Assembly (NCBI GenBank): GCA_016791085.1
Contig: JAEUNN010000135.1
Span: forward strand, 1 to 13,077
DNA length: 13,077 nucleotides
Reading direction: 5' to 3'
Origin: Rhodocyclaceae bacterium
GTDB lineage: Bacteria; Pseudomonadota; Gammaproteobacteria; Burkholderiales; Rhodocyclaceae
Under the pieces are notes generated by a model. It had not been told where the DNA came from. It did no database searches and worked only from the letters and a program-made list of their open reading frames with translations. Position numbers and translations under genes: made by a program. This document shows positions 8,438 to 13,077 of this stretch, in pieces. Each line of letters starts with the position of its first letter. Within the stretch, counting starts at the first letter, position 1.

Positions 8438-8731
8438 TCTATTGCCCAGGCTTGTGCATGCGTGGCAGGGAATACCGCGATTCGGCGCTTATGATACCCG
8501 TTTTCCACGCCAGGGCATTTTGCGCCCAGGGCCGTTACGGCGGGGCGAATCTAAGCCGCCGCGGAACGTCAGCCGTGACGCAGCGCACGGCCTGCGGCCC
8601 GCCTGGTGCTGCCGATAGGCCCGCACGAACCACGCAGCCGTTTGATTCCTGTCAAGCCTTGGGGCGAAAAACCTGGCCAGAACGCCCTGGCGTCCGTTTG
8701 GGGCAAACCGGCCGCACGGCCAGGACGGCGT
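8438..8731. other. Non-coding region between the CYTH-CHAD gene and tssK
   Basis: 294 bases with no convincing gene on either strand; the frames that cross it are out of phase with neighbours and have no ribosome-binding site. At its right end (8667-8733) lie the inverted repeats described as a terminator candidate. Towards tssK, minus-strand TATCAT (8491-8496) could be a -10 element giving a leader of roughly 45-50 bases, but no matching -35 is seen. A TTGACA on the minus strand (8650-8655) has no -10 partner at normal spacing. A short GGGC/GCCC hairpin is at 8513-8527. No sigma-54 site was recognised. Confidence 0.5.
8667..8724 (-). terminator. Candidate intrinsic terminator after the CYTH-CHAD gene
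   Basis: Reading the minus strand, CCTGGCC (8718-8724) can pair with GGCCAGG (8672-8678), and the second arm runs directly into TTTTT (8667-8671). The 39 bases between the arms can themselves fold (GTTTG/CAAAC around 8697-8709 and ACGCC/GGCGT around 8682-8693). A smaller local stem GCCAG/CTGGC four bases before the T-run is an alternative. It would separate CYTH-CHAD transcription from tssK. The large loop is unusual for a terminator. Confidence 0.45.
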
Positions 8732-10225
8732 TCACTCCCACGGCGGCCGGCGTGCGAGCAGGCGGCGCGCGCGCTTGAGCTGCCTGGCGGCGCGGCCCTG
8801 TCCACGGGACGCGTACCAGCCGGCCGCAAAACCCGCCCCCACGGCAACTTCGCCGCCCAGCGCGGTCCACGCGCCCAGACGGGCGTCCAGCAGCGCGAGG
8901 TCATTGTGCTTGCCCAGTCCGTCCTGGGCGCGCGCCACCCGCGCGGCATAACGTGCGGCGCGCCGGCCGTCCAGCAGAGAGGTCAGAAATTCCGTGCCGT
9001 AGCGCAAAGCTTTCAAGGCCACGCGCAGGCGGTGCAAGGATTCATCGTCCTCGGCGCGCGCACTCCGGGCGCGTTTTTTCGCGCGCTTGTACAGCGCGGT
9101 CAGGCGCGCGCGCGCGAACTCCGGCAAGCTGTCCTTACCGTCCGGTAGCGCCTGCAGGTCGGCGGCCAGATTCAGCACGTCCAGCACCAGGGCCGGCTCG
9201 GCCAGACTGGCGCGCAAGCGCGCACGCAGGGCGCGCCGCTCGGCTTCGCCATGGCGCGCCAGCACTTCCAGTTCGGTGCGCCCCGGCTGCGCCCGGCGCA
9301 GCGTTGCCAGAAAACGCTCGCACAGCACGTCCAGATCGCGCGCCGCCCCGGTGGCATCGCCGCGCGCGCGCAAAATCGGCATCCAGCGCTGTACGAAAGG
9401 CTCCGGCAAGGCCGGCGCGAACAGTTGCAGCACCGAACGCAGGCGGCGCAGGCCGACGCGCATCTGGTGCAAATATTCCGTGTCGTCCTCGCGCCGTGCT
9501 CCGGCGGCATTGGCCTGCCACTGCCGCAGGCAGGCGTGGGCCAGGACGCGAAACGCCTGCGGCACGCCTTGCGCTGCGTCGAGCGTACTGGGCGCCGCGA
9601 ATACCGGGCCGTCCGCACTGCCGGCAAACAGGGCATAGCCGCGTTGCGCCTTGCTGGCATCTTCCGGCCACATGGGTGCCAGGGTGGCGAGGCGCCGCGC
9701 CAGGTCGAACAGGGCTGCGACGGGTCCGCGTTCCAGTTCCAGTTCCAGTTCGCTGATGGTGGCTTTGCGCCCCTGCGCTTCCATGCTGCCGGAATCGAAC
9801 ATGAGCAACAGCCGGGTCGCGGCATCGGGTTCATAAACCCGCACTTCGCGCCGGAAACTGGTCGTGAATAGCGGCACCAGCGCCTGCTTCGCGGCGGCCA
9901 GCAAGCGCGCCGCGGTTTCATCGTCGACCCGGGAAAAATCGAAGCCGGCCGCCGCGTCATAGGGCTGTTCCCATTCCGGCCGGCTTGACAGGCCACCCGC
10001 GGAATCGCGCGCGCACTTCACGGTCTGCAGCCAGGCGCCGCCTATCTTGCGGGTACGCAAACCTATGCCGTGGCGGCGCAGCAGCAGGTCGGGCGTGTCG
10101 TAATAGGTGTTGACCAGCAATTGCGCGCGGCCGGCGCGCGGCAGCTCGGCAACCATGGCCTGCTGCGCAAGTGCGCGCAGGTCAGCGGGCGCGAGCGCCA
10201 GTTTGAGTTCGATTTCCTGTCCCAT
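8732..10225 (-). CDS. CYTH-CHAD domain protein (inorganic triphosphatase / polyphosphate-binding, YgiF-like)
   Basis: 497 residues. The N-terminal CYTH domain (about 1-205) opens with the diagnostic ExExK motif as EIELK (4-8). It also has YYDTPDLLLRRHGIGLRTRK (41-60), KCARDSAGG (70-78), and SELELELE (158-165). Known CYTH enzymes hydrolyse triphosphates with metal ions, and E. coli YgiF, of the same domain order, is an inorganic tripolyphosphatase. The CHAD domain (about 220-490) shows two conserved-His helical repeats, YLHQMRVGLRRLRSVLQLF (251-269) and SLHRLRVALKALRYGTEFL (396-414); CHAD domains bind polyphosphate and localise to its granules in Ralstonia. ATG at 10225 is chosen because ExExK follows at once; the frame extends to 10882 but that part is antisense to the paralogue genes. 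No clear ribosome-binding site is seen. It is divergent from the gene at 10325. Confidence 0.92.
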   Translation of the reverse strand: MGQEIELKLALAPADLRALAQQAMVAELPRAGRAQLLVNTYYDTPDLLLRRHGIGLRTRKIGGAWLQTVKCARDSAGGLSSRPEWEQPYDAAAGFDFSRVDDETAARLLAAAKQALVPLFTTSFRREVRVYEPDAATRLLLMFDSGSMEAQGRKATISELELELERGPVAALFDLARRLATLAPMWPEDASKAQRGYALFAGSADGPVFAAPSTLDAAQGVPQAFRVLAHACLRQWQANAAGARREDDTEYLHQMRVGLRRLRSVLQLFAPALPEPFVQRWMPILRARGDATGAARDLDVLCERFLATLRRAQPGRTELEVLARHGEAERRALRARLRASLAEPALVLDVLNLAADLQALPDGKDSLPEFARARLTALYKRAKKRARSARAEDDESLHRLRVALKALRYGTEFLTSLLDGRRAARYAARVARAQDGLGKHNDLALLDARLGAWTALGGEVAVGAGFAAGWYASRGQGRAARQLKRARRLLARRPPWE

Positions 10226-10278
10226 GGAGGCCGATAGACGTGCACTGTCCGGCAAGCCGACAGCGCTGCTGGAAAATG

Positions 10279-10295
10279 GCGTATATTGTATACGC
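10279..10295. promoter_or_regulatory. Inverted repeat, candidate operator between divergent genes
   Basis: GCGTATA-TTG-TATACGC: perfect 7-base arms around a 3-base centre, in the 99-base gap between the CYTH-CHAD start (10225) and the first paralogue start (10325). It contains the only strongly AT-rich, -10-like sequence there (TATATT), so a protein bound to it could block transcription in one or both directions. The neighbouring small proteins look like ribbon-helix-helix regulators, a class that often represses its own promoter through such repeats. Function is inferred. Confidence 0.45.
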
Positions 10296-10324
10296 GATTT
10301 ATCAAGAACCCAAGGAGTCACGCC

Positions 10325-10792
10325 ATGCCTGCAAAGCGCAAATCTTCCACCGCTGCGGCAACCGCCCACGACGCCCCAGTGGCCGCCAGCTCTGCCCAGC
10401 CGGCGCCGGACGACGCGCCCGCCCCGCCGCCGCCCAGCGCCGCGCCGCCGGACGACGCGCCGGCCGCCAAGCCCAAATCCAGCGCCAGAAAGCCCGCTGC
10501 AGCCGGCAAGACGGTGCGCGCGGCCACGGCCGCCGCCAAACCGCCCGAGCGGGCTGCAGAAGCGGACGCAAAAGCCGCACGCAAGGCTGCAAAGAAAGCC
10601 GGCCGCGAGGTCACATGCCGCATCACGCTGACGCGCGCTCAAATGGATAGCCTCGCCCGGCTCAAAGAAAGCTGCCGCGACGCCGGATTCAAACTGCGCA
10701 AAAGCGATGTGATGGCCTGGGCGCTGCAGCAACTCGCCGCGCTGGACGATGCACAACTCGCGGCCACCCTCAAACCCGTCCAGACGCATTAG
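10325..10792 (+). CDS. Basic-tailed small protein with ribbon-helix-helix-like C-terminal domain (paralogue 1)
   Basis: 155 residues; no named family recognised. Residues 1-95 are low complexity, rich in Ala, Pro and Lys (PPPPSAAPPDDAPA, then KAARKAAKKAG), like histone H1/AlgP-type tails. Residues 96-150 look folded: a strand-like CRITLT, a helix MDSLARLKESCRDA, and KSDVMAWALQQLAAL, which resembles helix B of ribbon-helix-helix proteins (K-S-[DE] then Ala/Leu pattern). The same region aligns without gaps to the next gene, with about 16 of 51 positions identical by eye. Start ATG 10325 has AGGAG at 10313-10317 with a 7-base spacer; an earlier TTG at 10286 is inside the inverted repeat and unsupported. 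Possible DNA- or polyanion-binding; function unproven. Confidence 0.8.
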   Translation: MPAKRKSSTAAATAHDAPVAASSAQPAPDDAPAPPPPSAAPPDDAPAAKPKSSARKPAAAGKTVRAATAAAKPPERAAEADAKAARKAAKKAGREVTCRITLTRAQMDSLARLKESCRDAGFKLRKSDVMAWALQQLAALDDAQLAATLKPVQTH

Positions 10793-10796
10793 GAGG
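10791..10796 (+). promoter_or_regulatory. Ribosome-binding site overlapping the upstream stop codon
   Basis: AGGAGG, a full anti-16S match, with a 7-base spacer to ATG 10804. Its first two bases are the last two of the TAG stop of paralogue 1 (10790-10792), so the two genes are almost certainly co-transcribed and probably translationally coupled. Confidence 0.8.
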
Positions 10797-10803
10797 CCCG
10801 CCC

Positions 10804-11124
10804 ATGGCCGCGAAAAAGCGTGACAAGGCCGGGACACCCGAAGCATTGCCGGCCGTCCGCGAAAAACTGGTGCGTGATTCATTCACCCTGCCCGCATCGG
10901 ATTACGCGCTCATCGCCGCACTCAAGGGGCGCCTGCTCAGCCGCGGCATGGAGGCCAAAAAGTCGGAAGTCGTGCGTGCCGGATTGCGCCTCCTGGCCAG
11001 CCTGGACGGGGATGATCTGGACGCGGCATTCGGGCGCGTCGAGCGCATCAAGACCGGCCGTCCGGCAAAGGGCAAAAAAGCCGCCACCGCGGGCGCCCAG
11101 GCGATAGCCGCCACACCCGACTGA
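10804..11124 (+). CDS. Small ribbon-helix-helix-like protein (paralogue 2), conserved hypothetical
   Basis: 106 residues. The core (about 21-85) runs KLVRDSFTLPASDYALIAAL, then KKSEVVRAGLRLLASL (52-67), then ERIKTGRPAKGKK (80-92). This pattern, with RDSFTLP, KKSE..RAGL and KTGRP, resembles a conserved uncharacterised family I associate with betaproteobacteria; that association is from memory and would need a search. The strand-helix-helix layout and KSE motif suggest a ribbon-helix-helix fold. Short Lys/Ala-rich tails flank the core at both ends, much shorter than the tail of paralogue 1. It starts 11 bases after that gene with a perfect ribosome-binding site. A GGCGG/CCGCC hairpin at 11130-11145 follows the stop but lacks a T-run, so termination there is uncertain. 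Confidence 0.82.
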   Translation: MAAKKRDKAGTPEALPAVREKLVRDSFTLPASDYALIAALKGRLLSRGMEAKKSEVVRAGLRLLASLDGDDLDAAFGRVERIKTGRPAKGKKAATAGAQAIAATPD

Positions 11125-11239
11125 AAGCGGGCGGATCATCCCGCCACGGGTATATCCTGCGCACGGCTGGCGTCACTCCAGGCGCGTCCAGTCTGTAATA
11201 TCCCACTGCTGAAGGACCGGCCTTGCGCGAGGTAAGCAA

Positions 11240-11698
11240 ATGGAACTGATACTTTGGCGCCACGCCGACGCCGTGGACGGCGTACCCGACATGGAACGCG
11301 CGCTGTCTGCGCGCGGCGAAAAACAGGCGCGTGCCATGGCGGCCTGGCTGCGGCCGCGCCTGCCGGCCGGCATGCACATCCTGGCCAGTCCGGCACGCCG
11401 CACCCGGCAAACCGCCGACGCGCTGCGCCTGCCCTACACGACCGACCAGCGCCTCGCACCGGGCGCACGCTCCAGCGCACTGCTGGGCGCGGCCGGCTGG
11501 CCCGACCACGAGCCCGGCGTGCTGCTGGTCGGCCACCAGCCCACGCTGGGCCTGTGCGCGGCCCTGTTACTGGGCGGCGCCGAAGACGCCTGGTCGGTCA
11601 AAAAAGGTGCCGTATGGTGGATTAGCAGCCGCACGCGCTTCGGCGCCCGCGAAACCATATTGCGCGCCGTGCTGGCGCCGGACCTGGTGGACGACTGA
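11240..11698 (+). CDS. sixA: SixA-type phosphohistidine phosphatase (histidine phosphatase superfamily)
   Basis: 152 residues, matching short SixA proteins. It should remove phosphate from phosphohistidine; E. coli SixA acts on the nitrogen phosphotransferase system and was first reported on the ArcB HPt domain. Catalytic landmarks are the N-terminal LWRHAD (5-10: Arg7, nucleophile His8), SPARRTRQTAD at 50-60 with the second arginine, and LVGHQPTLG at 96-104 with the second histidine (His99). The insert regions of larger phosphoglycerate mutases are absent. ATG 11240 is preceded by GAGGT (11229-11233) with a 6-base spacer. It lies 115 bases after paralogue 2 on the same strand and is convergent with the PlsC-family gene, 42 bases away, where only a 4-base CCGC/GCGG hairpin is visible. 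A separate promoter is possible (weak TAATAT at 11196-11201). Confidence 0.92.
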   Translation: MELILWRHADAVDGVPDMERALSARGEKQARAMAAWLRPRLPAGMHILASPARRTRQTADALRLPYTTDQRLAPGARSSALLGAAGWPDHEPGVLLVGHQPTLGLCAALLLGGAEDAWSVKKGAVWWISSRTRFGARETILRAVLAPDLVDD

Positions 11699-11740
11699 AA
11701 TCCCCGCCCGCAGAGCGGCCCAACTCACGCGCCGACGGAC

Positions 11741-12526
11741 TCAGACGCCCGCCAGCGCGGCCACGTCGCCACGCGGCGCGCAGGCCGGCGGCAATTCCGC
11801 CGCGTGCGCGGCGCGCCGCGCAAGCTGGGCGCCGATTGCGGTCTGGGCGCGGCGCGCCAGCAGCTTGCGCCCGGCCGGAGGCAGGGCGGCAAGAAAATCC
11901 ACACGCACCGCGAGCCGCGGCATTGCCGCTACGGCGCGCAAGGAAGTCCACAGCGATATATCGCCGTGATACGCCGGCTGGCGTGCCGGCAAACCGGCAG
12001 CGTCGAAATATCCCAGCGCGACCGGTTGCGTGATGCAGCCCGCGCGCACCGCCGCCTCGCAGGCGGCCGCATGAAAATGCAGCACCTGACTGCCGTCCGA
12101 GCATGTGCCTTCGGGAAATACCACCACGCAGTGCCCGTCCTCCAGCGCCCGCGCAGCCGCGGCAACCAATCCGGCAGCCGCGGCCGCATTGCCGCGCCGC
12201 AGGAACAGCACGTCATGACGCGCCACCAGCCATCCCAACAGCGGCCAGCGACGCACCTCGTCCTTGCAAACGAACAACACCGGCGCGAGCGCCTGCAGCA
12301 CGAACACATCCAGCCAGGAAACGTGGTTGGATACCCACAGCGCCGCGCCGCGCGGCTGGCCGGACAACTCGACGTGTACGCCCAGCAGCGCCAGCAACTG
12401 TTGTGCCCAGCGCCGGCGCACCGCGGCGCGGCGGCGTGGCCCCATGAACCGCAAGACGCAAGCCGTGAGCAGGCAGCCTTTCAACAGGTGCAGCGCCACC
12501 CCGGCAAGACGCAGGACGGCGCGCAT
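11741..12526 (-). CDS. PlsC/OlsA-type 1-acyl-glycerol-phosphate or lyso-ornithine-lipid acyltransferase
   Basis: 261 residues. It carries the PlsC acyltransferase motifs in order: HVSWLD (68-73) as the catalytic H-x4-D, VLFLRRGN (106-113) as the block II region, FPEGTCSDG (137-145) as the substrate-binding FPEGT block, and QPVALGY (167-173) as block IV. A hydrophobic N-terminal helix (about 5-27) suggests inner-membrane association. ATG at 12526 shares one base with the stop of the OlsB-like gene (TGATG), so the two are coupled; the frame opens earlier, at 12886, but that portion runs within the upstream gene. The pairing points to OlsA, which acylates lyso-ornithine lipid to ornithine lipid, but a general phosphatidate-forming PlsC cannot be excluded. 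The Arg/Ala-rich C terminus is unremarkable. Confidence 0.92.
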   Translation of the reverse strand: MRAVLRLAGVALHLLKGCLLTACVLRFMGPRRRAAVRRRWAQQLLALLGVHVELSGQPRGAALWVSNHVSWLDVFVLQALAPVLFVCKDEVRRWPLLGWLVARHDVLFLRRGNAAAAAGLVAAAARALEDGHCVVVFPEGTCSDGSQVLHFHAAACEAAVRAGCITQPVALGYFDAAGLPARQPAYHGDISLWTSLRAVAAMPRLAVRVDFLAALPPAGRKLLARRAQTAIGAQLARRAAHAAELPPACAPRGDVAALAGV

Positions 12527-13077
12527 CAAACCCCCCGCTCCACGAAATGCCTCGCATAGCGTGGCGCGAGGCGTGCCATGGGCAGCAGCATGAACAGATC
12601 GGCGGTATTGAAGTCGCGGTCCCAGGCCGGTTCGCCACACACCCAGGCACCGGCACGCAAATAGCCTTTCACGAGCGGCGGCGGCGTGGCCGCGCCACTT
12701 GCCCGCAAAACCTCCACGGGCAGCCGGTGGCGCGGAAACACGCGGTATTCGAGCGGTGCGAGCTGCTGCGCCAGCCCTGCATATATGCTGGCCGCGGCCT
12801 GCCCGCCGTCGGCCATGCCCAGACTTGCGCAACCTATCAGGTACTCGTATTTGCGCTCCTGCATGTAGCGAGCGAGACCGCTCCACAACAGCGAAATGAC
12901 GGCCGCGCTGCCGCGGTAGTCGGGATCGATGCAGGAACGCCCCACCTCGACCATGCGGCCGCGCAAATGTTTGAGCCGCACCAGATCGAATTCCGCATCG
13001 GAGTAGTAGGCGCCCAGCGCTGCGGCGGCCTGCGGGGTAAGGATGCGGTAGGTGCCGACCACCTGATCCTGAGCCAG
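12526..13077 (-). CDS. olsB: OlsB-like ornithine-ACP N-acyltransferase (GNAT/hemolysin-like), 5' end outside window
   Basis: 183 C-terminal residues are visible; the frame runs open to the right edge (LAQDQVVGTYRIL at the edge), so about 60-90 residues are missing and GTG 13062 is not the start. Conserved features of the family are VVGTYRIL, YYSDAEFDL (24-32 of the visible part), VEVGRSCIDPDYRG (43-56), LLWSGLARY (63-71), YLIGCASLGMADGG (79-92), FPRHRLPV (114-121), PPPLVKGYLRAGAWVCGEPA (132-151) and DFNTADLFMLLPM (155-167). OlsB transfers a 3-hydroxyacyl chain from acyl carrier protein to ornithine, giving lyso-ornithine lipid. The downstream PlsC-family gene overlaps its stop, the common olsB-olsA order. 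Substrate specificity is inferred from this pairing and motif set. Confidence 0.88.
   Translation of the reverse strand: MAQDQVVGTYRILTPQAAAALGAYYSDAEFDLVRLKHLRGRMVEVGRSCIDPDYRGSAAVISLLWSGLARYMQERKYEYLIGCASLGMADGGQAAASIYAGLAQQLAPLEYRVFPRHRLPVEVLRASGAATPPPLVKGYLRAGAWVCGEPAWDRDFNTADLFMLLPMARLAPRYARHFVERGV

Noticed and set aside
8650..8655. TTGACA on the minus strand as a tssK promoter
   Set aside because: There is no -10-like hexamer 16-18 bases downstream, and it is more than 200 bases from tssK.
8452..8778. 108-codon plus-strand frame in the gap before tssK
   Set aside because: No ribosome-binding site, no recognisable domain, Arg-rich low-quality sequence, and it runs into the CYTH-CHAD gene antisense.
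9731..9751. Hexanucleotide repeat TTCCAG (three copies plus part of a fourth)
   Set aside because: It encodes the Glu-Leu alternation that CYTH domains normally have; six-base slippage keeps the frame, so phase variation is not suggested.
8732..10882. 716-codon minus-strand frame as a single gene
   Set aside because: The first 219 codons run antisense to the two small plus-strand genes and the intergenic region; CYTH homology starts at the ATG at 10225.
11708..11718. Hairpin between sixA and the PlsC-family gene as a terminator
   Set aside because: Only a 4-base stem (CCGC/GCGG) and no T-run on either strand.
11741..12886. 381-codon version of the PlsC-family gene
   Set aside because: The extra 120 codons lie within the OlsB-like gene in another frame and have no acyltransferase similarity; ATG 12526 is coupled to the upstream stop.

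Overview
The window is GC-rich, compactly coded bacterial chromosome. Gene content (type VI secretion genes, a CYTH-CHAD protein, SixA, and an OlsB-like/PlsC pair) and protein style fit a proteobacterium, most likely a betaproteobacterium; this is inferred from gene families, not from a marker gene. No RNA gene, insertion sequence, integrase, CRISPR array or pseudogene was found.

Positions 1-8437, minus strand: the leading half of a type VI secretion system (T6SS) cluster, transcribed right to left as tssK, tssL, tssM, tagF, tssA and tssB (tssB is cut by the left edge after about 20 residues). Together they give the baseplate adaptor (TssK), the inner-membrane complex (TssL with a fused peptidoglycan-binding OmpA domain, and TssM), a post-translational repressor (TagF), the assembly cap protein (TssA) and a sheath subunit (TssB). 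tssJ is not present; sheath partner, Hcp, spike, ClpV and most baseplate genes are expected beyond the left edge or elsewhere.

Positions 8732-11698: a second group with a polyphosphate/phosphate flavour. A CYTH-CHAD protein (minus) is divergent from two small tandem paralogous genes (plus) that I read as ribbon-helix-helix-like proteins with Lys/Ala/Pro-rich tails. Their shared 99-bp intergenic region carries a near-perfect inverted repeat. A SixA-type phosphohistidine phosphatase follows on the plus strand.

Positions 11741-13077, minus strand: an OlsB-like N-acyltransferase (5' end beyond the right edge) overlapping by one base a PlsC-family acyltransferase, the usual arrangement for ornithine-lipid synthesis.

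The main T6SS and lipid genes are known families. The least explained parts are the tandem paralogue pair beside the CHAD gene, the possible phospho-threonine switch at Thr14 of TssL, and the competing RNA structures between the CYTH-CHAD gene and tssK. Several long reading frames start too early; ribosome-binding sites and overlaps place the true starts of tssA (TTG), the CYTH-CHAD gene, the first paralogue and the PlsC gene further downstream.
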